A DNA stretch of 64,000 nucleotides from Sulfopaludibacter sp035606355. GTDB lineage: Bacteria; Acidobacteriota; Terriglobia; Bryobacterales; Bryobacteraceae. The notes under the pieces are model-generated. The model had not been told where the DNA came from, ran no database searches, and was given only the letters and a program-made list of their open reading frames with translations. The position numbers and the translations under genes are program-made. The stretch is from positions 62,001 to 126,000 of the forward strand of contig DATNFO010000024.1 in assembly GCA_035606355.1 (NCBI GenBank), read 5' to 3'. Shown in pieces: positions 56,170-64,000 of the stretch (its first letter is position 1; every line of letters begins with the position of its first letter).

Positions 56170-59100
56170 GTCGCGCCCCGCGTGGGCGCGTGGATTGAAA
56201 TTTTGAAAATCAGTGGCTTATCTCTGCATCCTTTGGTCGCGCCCCGCGTGGGCGCGTGGATTGAAATAGCTTGTCACCGGCGCTGGCATCGCTGCCGGAA
56301 CGGTCGCGCCCCGCGTGGGCGCGTGGATTGAAATACATCCAACCAGTCAACGCGCGTGCGGCGCTATGTCGCGCCCCGCGTGGGCGCGTGGATTGAAATA
56401 TCACAGACGGCAACACCACTTGCTCGACAGGCCGTCGCGCCCCGCGTGGGCGCGTGGATTGAAATAATGGCGACTGGCTGTGCGCTCATACGTACTTGTC
56501 GCGCCCCGCGTGGGCGCGTGGATTGAAATCACGCATCCGGCCGCAGAGCCGAACTTCGCTATCGTCGCGCCCCGCGTGGGCGCGTGGATTGAAATATCGC
56601 CTACCGCTTTGATCAGGACTGCCTCAGCTGTCGCGCCCCGCGTGGGCGCGTGGATTGAAATATCACGACGTTGCAACCGCAGTCTTGCGGCTTTGTCGCG
56701 CCCCGCGTGGGCGCGTGGATTGAAATGTACCTACTTCAACTTCCAGCTCCACGTCGATCGTCGCGCCCCGCGTGGGCGCGTGGATTGAAATACGCCCAAC
56801 TGAATCATAATCGAGGCGTGCGCGTGTCGCGCCCCGCGTGGGCGCGTGGATTGAAATATCGTCCCAATGGCACAAGATTTCGCCGGCCGCCGCGTCGCGC
56901 CCCGCGTGGGCGCGTGGATTGAAATAATGGCTAACGAGATCTTACGTTTTCAGCAGCGGGGGTCGCGCCCCGCGTGGGCGCGTGGATTGAAATTCGCGCT
57001 TATCGTCGAGGACGTGGAAGAAGAAGGTCGCGCCCCGCGTGGGCGCGTGGATTGAAATCACCAGTCCCTGGAACGAAGCCGCAGCTTATTCGGTCGCGCC
57101 CCGCGTGGGCGCGTGGATTGAAATAGCGCCAGTTCGAGGCTGGCCACATCCAGATCCGTGTCGCGCCCCGCGTGGGCGCGTGGATTGAAATATCGTCATC
57201 GCTTCCTTTCCGTCTATAGCTCCCCGGTCGCGCCCCGCGTGGGCGCGTGGATTGAAATATAATGCCCTGCGCCTGGCTCTTGCCCTGGCCCTGTCGCGCC
57301 CCGCGTGGGCGCGTGGATTGAAATGCAAACGATATTCGCGCGGGGCAAGTGGTGGCGAGTCGCGCCCCGCGTGGGCGCGTGGATTGAAATCACCCCAAGC
57401 GCCTGTCTCTCGACGGTCGCTAGGTCGCGCCCCGCGTGGGCGCGTGGATTGAAATCCTGTGGAGCTGAGCATGAGTGGGGCTGCGAAAGTCGCGCCCCGC
57501 GTGGGCGCGTGGATTGAAATCTCGTAACTCTTGCCGTCCGAACCGTCGTACTTCGGTCGCGCCCCGCGTGGGCGCGTGGATTGAAATGTTGCACTCGGGC
57601 GGATCGTCTTGCGGCAGCCGGTCGCGCCCCGCGTGGGCGCGTGGATTGAAATAAACCCGCTACGATGGCATCTTCGGCCTTCGGGAGTCGCGCCCCGCGT
57701 GGGCGCGTGGATTGAAATACGCGCTCACCGCCTGCCGAGTCTTCGGCGTGTAGGTCGCGCCCCGCGTGGGCGCGTGGATTGAAATGTTCCAGAGCCACTT
57801 TACGGGGAAGGCGAACAGGTCGCGCCCCGCGTGGGCGCGTGGATTGAAATCGTCCGACTCTCGTCCGACCCAAGGAGATTTCCGGTCGCGCCCCGCGTGG
57901 GCGCGTGGATTGAAATAGACTCGTAGACGCGGAACCATGTGGCCGTGCCCGTCGCGCCCCGCGTGGGCGCGTGGATTGAAATATGTACGAGCCGCCGTCC
58001 TTCACATCGAAGAGCCCGTCGCGCCCCGCGTGGGCGCGTGGATTGAAATCAGAAACCGCGACGACGGCTTGCGCACGCCGCGCTTGTCGCGCCCCGCGTG
58101 GGCGCGTGGATTGAAATGTGATCGCCGTGCCATCGGCCAGCAGATCCAGTCGCGCCCCGCGTGGGCGCGTGGATTGAAATATTCATGCCCCGCCGCCCCC
58201 CGGCTGCCGCCGGTCGCGCCCCGCGTGGGCGCGTGGATTGAAATTCGAATGCCGCTACTGGTGGCACTGCAATGCCGTGTCGCGCCCCGCGTGGGCGCGT
58301 GGATTGAAATACGCGCTGCGCGTATCGGTACCAGACGCTCGACGTCGCGCCCCGCGTGGGCGCGTGGATTGAAATTCACCATTCGGCGTACGCGGCCTGC
58401 CCCGGAAAAGTCGCGCCCCGCGTGGGCGCGTGGATTGAAATGTATTCGACGCCTTCACTGCGCTCCCGTTCCGTGTCGCGCCCCGCGTGGGCGCGTGGAT
58501 TGAAATAACAGGGGGTAACGCGCGAGCGGTGACACGGAAGTCGCGCCCCGCGTGGGCGCGTGGATTGAAATGGGGTAATTCAGGTCGGAGAAACGGTCAC
58601 CACGGTCGCGCCCCGCGTGGGCGCGTGGATTGAAATTTGGTGAGCCATACGCCTACATCCGAACAATGGCTGTCGCGCCCCGCGTGGGCGCGTGGATTGA
58701 AATATTGACGGAGACGGTGTGAGACGGGGGCATGGGTCGCGCCCCGCGTGGGCGCGTGGATTGAAATACAACACACTTCGGGTTCGCCAGCGGGCGAAAG
58801 CGTCGCGCCCCGCGTGGGCGCGTGGATTGAAATTTTTACACTGCGCTCGAAGTCCTTGGGAAACTGGTCGCGCCCCGCGTGGGCGCGTGGATTGAAATGA
58901 TTAAAGAGTGGCGTGGGAAGATGCCTCTTTCGTCGCGCCCCGCGTGGGCGCGTGGATTGAAATGCCGGAGATCATGGCGCGGCTCGTCAAGAGTGCGTCG
59001 CGCCCCGCGTGGGCGCGTGGATTGAAATGCGATTACGGGCGGTCTGATGAGGATGTGCTGCTGTCGCGCCCCGCGTGGGCGCGTGGATTGAAATTTCGCA

Positions 59101-59486
59101 TCCAGCGTCACAACGACACGGTATCTCGTCGCGCCCCGCGTGGGCGCGTGGATTGAAATAATGCGGAAAGCGCCACGACAGCAACAGGCAACCGTCGCGC
59201 CCCGCGTGGGCGCGTGGATTGAAATTTTCGAATGTCGAGCAGATAGGTGGGCTTCACCGTCGCGCCCGCGTGGGCGCGTGGATTGAAATAGATACTCGTA
59301 TGCGTGGATGAGCGAGGCGCACTCGTCGCGCCCCACGCGGGCGCGTGGATTGAAATCCACATCCTCGCGGAGATAGACGTTCATCGTTTGTCGCGCCCCG
59401 CGCGGGCGCGTGGATTGAAATGTCGCACGTCTGGCCATTATTGCACTCCTGAATGTCGCGCCCCGCGTGGGCGCGTGGATTGAAAT
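56170..59486 (+). CRISPR. Type I-C CRISPR array, 51 repeats and 50 spacers
   Basis: Repeats of 32 nt start at 56170 and recur every 63-68 nt to 59455; spacers are 31-36 nt. The repeat is a 7-bp hairpin (CGCGCCC/GGGCGCG, positions 3-9 and 15-21, loop CGCGT) followed by the handle TGGATTGAAAT, close to other type I-C repeats. The first 47 are identical by eye. Repeat 48 (59259) lacks one C, repeat 49 (59325) has ACGCGG in place of GCGTGG, and repeat 50 (59390) has GCGCGG, as expected at the old, leader-distal end; the last repeat (59455) is again normal. I see no spacer repeated and none matching this window. Confidence 0.98.
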
Positions 59487-59489
59487 ACC

Positions 59490-59631
59490 GCGGCGTTCGC
59501 AGCGATTGCGGCGCCGCCGATTTTATTGTCGGGGCACAAACTTCCGCAGATCCTCGTACTGATCTGTGGCAATCAGATTCACACCCGCCGCGACCGCTGC
59601 CTTCCACCGGACCTCCACCGCCGCGCGCGAC
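59490..59631. repeat. Right direct repeat flanking the CRISPR-Cas locus
   Basis: 142 nt matching 47846-47988. It starts 4 nt after the last CRISPR repeat and covers 33 nt downstream of the phospholipase-like gene plus its last 36 codons. The close abutment to the array end marks a precise boundary of the CRISPR-Cas segment. Confidence 0.9.
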
Positions 59632-60515
59632 CCGAAGTTGTACCCGTTGCCCCAGCCGCCTGTATCGCCGCCCGGCGCGAACCCGTCCAGCGTGTAGAAG
59701 CGAATCCAGTACCCCATACGGTGCGCATGATCCACGATGGCCCGCAGCCGCGCGTCATCCGCGGCGGTCCATTCGCCGGCCTGATGCTGCCCGCCTTCCT
59801 CCACTACGAACCACGAGTTGTTCCACCACCGCCTGTAATTCGTCGGAGGCTGCGTCAGCAGCTTCTCCGGCGGCAGTGTCGCCTGCAGATGATTCCGCTC
59901 CGCGCTGCTACCTGGTATGACGATGGAATGCGCACTGCCGAAGACCCGCAGTTTCGCGCCAACCGGCACTTCGTCGAAGAAGACCTTCTCCTGCTCATCC
60001 GCCTCTTCGGTCAGCACCAGCAGAGGCTTCGGGTCGAACGGAGAAAGCTCGTGCGGATCGGCCGTCTTCACAGCCGTCGTGATCCAATCCTGGTATTTGC
60101 CCAGCAAGTCCCACACGGCATGCAGCAGCGGCGCCTGCACGTCCTTGAAATCGAAATGCAGCACAATGATGGGCCACTTGCCGCGCTCGTTCTTCTTCAA
60201 CGCATCTTCCACCATCGGCCGCACACGTTCAAAGAAGTAATCGCGCAGCAAGGGCTCTGTCCCGGCCGGGTGGGCATCGTGCGACACCACCACGCGACCG
60301 CCGTCCGGACCCACGTACCACGCCAGGTCCTGCTCGATGGCCACCGGAAATCCCGTCGAGAGCGCGCGGTCGATCCGGTCCTTGTACTGCCCTTTGTATG
60401 GGTAGCAGTTGTGCGCATCCAGCACCGGCCGGTTGCCGTTGAGATACTCAAGAGAGTTTCCTGCCGCTATGGCCGTTACGGCGGTGAGCGCGGCTGCCCG
60501 CAATGTGCGTTTCAA
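59523..60515 (-). CDS. Secreted phospholipase C/glycerophosphodiesterase-like protein
   Basis: 330 residues from a TTG at 60515 that overlaps the fucosidase stop (TTGA). The signal peptide is about 1-19 (MKRTLRAAALTAVTAIAAG). A TIM-barrel of the PI-PLC-like phosphodiesterase superfamily follows, with one His in VLDAHNCYPYKG and a second in VVSHDAHPAG, Glu/Asp in VAIEQDLAWY, and strands such as WPIIVLHFDFKD and KPLLVLTEEADE. It may cleave phosphodiesters of lipids or teichoic-like polymers. Its 3' end is duplicated on the far side of the CRISPR-Cas locus. Earlier in-frame starts run through the fucosidase gene and are not credible. Confidence 0.75.
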   Translation of the reverse strand: MKRTLRAAALTAVTAIAAGNSLEYLNGNRPVLDAHNCYPYKGQYKDRIDRALSTGFPVAIEQDLAWYVGPDGGRVVVSHDAHPAGTEPLLRDYFFERVRPMVEDALKKNERGKWPIIVLHFDFKDVQAPLLHAVWDLLGKYQDWITTAVKTADPHELSPFDPKPLLVLTEEADEQEKVFFDEVPVGAKLRVFGSAHSIVIPGSSAERNHLQATLPPEKLLTQPPTNYRRWWNNSWFVVEEGGQHQAGEWTAADDARLRAIVDHAHRMGYWIRFYTLDGFAPGGDTGGWGNGYNFGSRAAVEVRWKAAVAAGVNLIATDQYEDLRKFVPRQ

Positions 60516-62008
60516 CGAACCCCCGCGACGTGGAACGTATAAGCCTCGGCATCCGGCAGTGACACCGCCAACCCCTCCGGAACGGCGATCGCCAGTTTGC
60601 CGCCGCGAAGCTGCGCACTTAGTGGTTCGCTGCGGCCGAGCAGCGTGACACGGCCGAAGCCCTGTACCCCATCGATTGTCACTTCGCCCAGCGGACGGTG
60701 CGGAACAACCGCGTACAGCGAATCCCCTTTCGCCGTCAGGAACGCCTCCACCCGCGCATTGCCCGCGGGTGGCGCATCCACCATATGGTGAATATCGTAG
60801 GCCGCGCGGAATTCCTTCTCTTCCATCTTCGGCACGTTGCCCGCGCTCCATTGCCGCGGCGATTTCCACGCGTGCGTGCCGTAAATCGCTTCGCCGTTGT
60901 GACCCAGCCACTCGCCGATCTCAGTCAACCGCTCTTCCATGATCACCGGAATCCGCCCGTCGCCCGTCGGTCCGATGTCCAGCAGCAGATTGCCGCCGCG
61001 GCTGACGATGTCGATCAGCATCAGCAGAAGATCGCGCCCGGTGTGGTAATCCTTCAGCGTCTCCATGCGGTTGTATCCGTAGGATTCGCCCATCCCGCGA
61101 CTCTCTTCCCAGGGATGCGTGCCGCTGTTCATTCCGCTCGTGTACTCGGTGGTGTAATAGCCGCCGTGCTTGTGCCGCGTATCTTTTCCCCAGCGGTCGT
61201 CGATCGCTACTTCGTCCTTCACCGGCGAGTCGTTGAACAGCCACGCCAGAAGCTCCGTGCTCCGCCACTCGTCGCTCGGCAGCTCCCATTCGCCGTCCGA
61301 GAAAATGATGCTCGGCTTCGCATGCGTCACTACATCCTTGAACTGCGGCATCATGTGCTCCGCCACGTAGCGCTTCTTGTCGGAAAGGTACAGAGGGTTG
61401 TACCACTCGTAGAGCGAATAATAGATGCCCATGTGCAGGCCCTTGCGCCGGCCGGCCTCCATCAGATCCAGCAGCACGTCCCGTTTGGGCCCGGTATCCA
61501 CGGCGTTCCACGCGCGGCCCCACGCCCGATTCGCCTCCGCGCTCCGCCACAAGGTGAAGCCCTCGTGATGCTTGCTCGTAAGCGCCACATACTTCGCGCC
61601 CGATCGCACGAAGACATCGGCCCAATGGTCGGGGTCGTAGTTCTCTGCGCGAAACATCGGCGCGAAATCGAAATACGGAAACTTCTCGCCGTAGACGCGC
61701 TTGTGATACTCCCAGGTCATCCCGCCGGCGTCAGTGGGCGCTTTCGCTTTCATGCCCGCTGTCAGCGAATTCCAATACCACTCGGCGTACGGATTCTGAT
61801 TTTTCACTCCCACCGCCGCATACGCCGGAACCGAGTAGACGCCCCAATGAATGAAGATGCCGAACTTCGCATCCGTATACCACTGCGGACACGCACGGCT
61901 GTCGATGGATTGCCATGCCGGTTGATATCGCCCCTCCGCCGCCGCGGACCGCGCGGCCATTGCCAGCGGAGCGGCAGCGCAAGCTTTCAGAAGATCGCGT
62001 CGATTCAT
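60512..62008 (-). CDS. GH29 alpha-L-fucosidase with Tat-like leader
   Basis: 498 residues. The Tat-like leader (MNRRDLLKACAAAPLAMAA) precedes a GH29 barrel: WYTDAKFGIFIHWGVYSVPA, KYVALTSKHHEGFTLW, the nucleophile Asp in SIIFSDGEW, and GNLLLDIGPTGDGRIP. A C-terminal beta domain ends YTFHVAG. It releases alpha-L-fucose with retention. It is the middle gene of an operon with a sulfatase 15 nt upstream and the phospholipase-like gene overlapping downstream, which fits a sulfated fucose-containing glycan, although the sulfatase is interrupted. Confidence 0.93.
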   Translation of the reverse strand: MNRRDLLKACAAAPLAMAARSAAAEGRYQPAWQSIDSRACPQWYTDAKFGIFIHWGVYSVPAYAAVGVKNQNPYAEWYWNSLTAGMKAKAPTDAGGMTWEYHKRVYGEKFPYFDFAPMFRAENYDPDHWADVFVRSGAKYVALTSKHHEGFTLWRSAEANRAWGRAWNAVDTGPKRDVLLDLMEAGRRKGLHMGIYYSLYEWYNPLYLSDKKRYVAEHMMPQFKDVVTHAKPSIIFSDGEWELPSDEWRSTELLAWLFNDSPVKDEVAIDDRWGKDTRHKHGGYYTTEYTSGMNSGTHPWEESRGMGESYGYNRMETLKDYHTGRDLLLMLIDIVSRGGNLLLDIGPTGDGRIPVIMEERLTEIGEWLGHNGEAIYGTHAWKSPRQWSAGNVPKMEEKEFRAAYDIHHMVDAPPAGNARVEAFLTAKGDSLYAVVPHRPLGEVTIDGVQGFGRVTLLGRSEPLSAQLRGGKLAIAVPEGLAVSLPDAEAYTFHVAGVR

Positions 62009-62023
62009 GAGTGCCTCCAGGAC

Positions 62024-63445
62024 TTACGAATAAGGGAACCAGCAAGGTTCTATCGTGGCCGGCGGATCGCCCGCTTCGCGCATGCGCTCCAGCAGCCGCG
62101 CGCGAAGCTCTTCGGCGATCTTCTGGTACTCGTGCCTGCCGGACAGATTCACAAGCTGGAACGGATCGGCGTAGTTGTCGTACAGCACATACTCTACGTA
62201 GTTCGCGGCGCGCGCTACCGGCTTCTATCCTCGCTCTTTGGGAGCCATCACGGCGTACGTGTACTGCGGCGTCCGCAAGCCGCGCCCGGTGACGAACTCC
62301 GCCATCTCGAAGTAGATCTCATTGCGCCAGGCAGTCCCGCGACTGTCCAGCAGCGGCATCGCGCTGTGTCCCTGCACGCTCGCAGGCGCCGCGACTCCTG
62401 CCGCGTCCAGCAGAGTCGGCATCAGATCCACCTGGCTCACCAAATCCCTCACCTGAGCGGCGCGGTTGAACCCCGGCCCTTCCGCGATCAGCGGCACATG
62501 GATGGAGCTTTCATGCGGACTCCGCTTGTACTCGGTGTTGCGTGTTTTGAAGTGATTGCCGTGGTCGGACATAAACACCAGGATGGTGTTTCGATCGAGA
62601 CCCGTCTCCGCCAGCGTGCGGCGCAGCGTGCCGACGGTTTCATCGACTTTCGCGACGCACGCCAGGTAATCGGAAAGCTGGCTGGGCCACGAACCGGGCA
62701 GCGCCCGGAGGTCCTGCGGCACGAACGGATTGGGATAGCGGCCCTTGAACTCCTTGGGAGGGTCGAACGTATCCGAGTCGTTCTGGTGATGCACTTCCAA
62801 ATGGGAGATCGTCAAGAAGAACGGCGCCTTGGCCGCGCGCAGGAACCGCTGTGCGCGTTGGGTCAGGAAGTCCGCGCGATAAATGCCGGAGAAGTGGATC
62901 GGCTTGCCATCGGAATCCCACAGGTCGCCCTCGTACGCGTGGGATGTATGCTCCAGCGCGTTGGCTCCTTCCCACAGATCCAAGAAACCGCCGCGCTGCG
63001 GCCGCGGCACCGGACCTGCCTCGGGCTGCTGATGTTGCTGCACGCTCGCAGGCGAAAGATGCCACTTGCCGATATAGTTCGTCGAATAGCCGGCGTTGCG
63101 CAGCGATCCTGCGAGCGTATTCGCCCCCTCCGCCAACCCCAAGCCGTTGCGCCAAACGCCGTGACGCGCCGGATATTGCCCAGTGAAGATACTGCCGCGC
63201 GCCGGCGCGCACACAGGCTGACTGCAATACGCCGACCGGAACAGCACGCCGCGCCGGGCCATCGCATCCAGGTTCGGCGTGAGGTTCATGGGATTCATCC
63301 CCATTGCGCCCACCAGGTCCGCGCGAAACTGGTCCGAGATAATGAGAATGATGTTGGGCTTTGCCGCGGCGGGTTGCGCGGTCGCCTGACTGGCCGCGGC
63401 GAGCGCGGGCGCACTCTTCAACAGGTCCCTTCGCGTTGACGGCAT
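62024..63445 (-). pseudogene. Arylsulfatase-type sulfatase with an in-frame UAG
   Basis: The first 406 residues carry a Tat-like leader (MPSTRRDLLKSAPALAAA), the metal-site strand NIILIISDQFRADLVG, the formylglycine motif CAPAR in CSQPVCAPARGSIFTG, GKWHL, and SDHGNHFKTRNTEYKRSPHE. A TAG at 62227-62225 ends the frame inside the C-terminal domain. The same frame then continues for 66 codons (YVEYVLYDNYADPFQLVNLS and on to WFPYS) to a TAA at 62024; this tail is a normal sulfatase end (D-x-x-x-D-P-x-x-x-x-N-L). A TGG-to-TAG transition (Trp in a usual GWK motif) explains it. The catalytic part is complete, so a truncated protein might retain some function. Confidence 0.9.
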
Positions 63446-63490
63446 CTTACCCCCGAAGATACCGCATTACAATGAACCGGAGGTACATCT

Positions 63491-63763
63491 ATGGCAGCGG
63501 GAGGCGCGGCAGCAGCCGCGATCATTCAGGCCATTAAAGCAAGCGGCGTACTGGTGCGCGTAGCGCCGTCCGAGTTTCTGAAGCTGGCGGGCCGCGTTCC
63601 GGAGCCGCTGATCGTCACCGCGACCGGCGGCGTCTTCACCAAGAATTATCAATATCTGATGAGCTACAAGGGCCTCGCGTTTTTCACGAAATCCTCCGAG
63701 CCTCTGCGCTTGCCGGCGAACGCGGAGGTCGTAGCGGCGGGAAGCATCTGGGTTCCGGGCTAG
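63491..63763 (+). CDS. Small conserved-looking hypothetical protein
   Basis: 90 residues with a GGAGG ribosome-binding site 7 nt before the ATG. An Ala/Gly-rich N-terminus is followed by a compact alpha/beta sequence (VLVRVAPSEFLKLAGRV, PLIVTATGGVFTKNYQYLMS, GLAFFTKSSEPLRLP). No family recognised. It is divergent from the sulfatase gene, and its stop codon overlaps that of the minus-strand gene at 63760. Confidence 0.7.
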   Translation: MAAGGAAAAAIIQAIKASGVLVRVAPSEFLKLAGRVPEPLIVTATGGVFTKNYQYLMSYKGLAFFTKSSEPLRLPANAEVVAAGSIWVPG

Positions 63764-64000
63764 CGGCGCCGGCAGGCGACGCCGGCCAGCACGCCCACGC
63801 CGACCGCTATTCCCGCAAGCAACCCTCTATGGGTGTCCGCCCACAGTTGCTTGCTGCAGTTGCTCGCGCGCGCCCCGAAGATGCCGTGCGCTCCATGGTC
63901 GCCGGGCAGTGGCTCCCACAGATTGCTGGGGCGGTCCGGCGCCACCGGCTCGTCTGTCTGCTGCGAATCGTATCCCGTCTTTCCGAGATACCTGTCCGCG
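63760..64000 (-). CDS. C-terminal end of an SDR-family oxidoreductase (partial)
   Basis: The open frame runs off the right edge; 79 codons are visible. The segment RYLGKTGYDSQQTDEPV, PDRPSNLWEPLPGDHGAHGIF and the terminal hydrophobic helix (GLLAGIAVGVGVLAGVACRRR) are the C-terminal tail of a group of short-chain dehydrogenases common in Acidobacteriota, which end in a membrane-type helix. The catalytic Tyr-Lys part lies outside the window. The assignment rests on memory of the tail pattern only. Confidence 0.6.
   Translation of the reverse strand, partial: ADRYLGKTGYDSQQTDEPVAPDRPSNLWEPLPGDHGAHGIFGARASNCSKQLWADTHRGLLAGIAVGVGVLAGVACRRR

Noticed and set aside
56210..59607. Many overlapping open frames in both directions with repeated peptides such as VAPRVGAWIEI and FNPRAHAGRD
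   Set aside because: They are translations of the CRISPR repeat; the period is 63-68 nt and the interleaved spacers are unrelated. There is no ribosome-binding site and no protein family.
60516..60911. N-terminal extension of the phospholipase-like protein
   Set aside because: It is an out-of-frame reading of the fucosidase C-terminus; a signal peptide begins at the TTG at 60515, which overlaps the fucosidase stop.

Overview
The window is chromosomal DNA of a high-GC bacterium that most resembles the Acidobacteriota, Bryobacterales/Solibacteraceae type. This is inferred from gene content: very large carboxypeptidase-regulatory/TonB-type outer-membrane receptors, many secreted peptidases and glycosidases with Gly/Arg-rich inserts, Tat-like RRxFL leaders, a split ATP synthase cluster, and SDR and sulfatase neighbours. 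No ribosomal RNA or marker protein fixes the species.

Layout. 0.3-6.5 kb: a small DUF2934 gene, then a minus-strand F-type ATP synthase operon (b', b, delta, alpha, gamma, beta, epsilon) with no a or c subunit genes. 6.7-10.3 kb: secreted M28 peptidase, two small proteins, and a DUF3800 gene followed by a probable structured RNA. 10.4-13 kb: tRNA-Ser(UGA) and an ABC-2 exporter pair. 13-19.1 kb: receptor, DUF1080-like protein, MiaE-type tRNA hydroxylase, DapA-family aldolase and GntR regulator. 19.2-34.3 kb: LacI regulator with a co-directional secreted protein, divergent from a receptor / Asp-box protein / S9 peptidase / GH31 cluster; the operator overlaps a near-consensus promoter. 34.4-43.6 kb: two adjacent GH127-type enzymes, divergent from a Tat-leader six-hairpin-like protein and an HExxH metalloprotease. 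44-47.8 kb: a third receptor.

48.1-59.5 kb is a complete type I-C CRISPR-Cas locus (cas3-cas5-cas8c-cas7-cas4-cas1-cas2, then 51 repeats and 50 spacers). Three things make it unusual. First, cas3 carries one in-frame UGA between its two RecA domains. Second, the locus is bracketed by about 143-bp direct repeats, which are the 3' end of the phospholipase-like gene on its right and a coding-constrained fragment of the same 3' end on its left. This points to integration or recombination at a gene end. Third, between cas3 and cas5 a minus-strand element looks like a solitary crRNA gene. It has a hairpin, a near-exact copy of the crRNA 5' handle, a 30-31 nt spacer-like stretch and a 12-bp terminator-like hairpin. 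Its spacer-like part matches 14 of 17 bases just upstream of the cas5 start, with two of the three mismatches at positions 6 and 12, which do not pair in type I effectors. It is a candidate CreR-type cas autoregulator.

59.5-64 kb: a minus-strand sulfatase (broken by an in-frame UAG) / alpha-L-fucosidase / phospholipase-like operon, a small protein, and the C-terminal end of an SDR oxidoreductase. Repeats outside CRISPR include a REP-like palindrome (four copies after gene ends, one with compensatory changes), a perfect 42-bp-arm inverted repeat, and a 10-bp tandem repeat.
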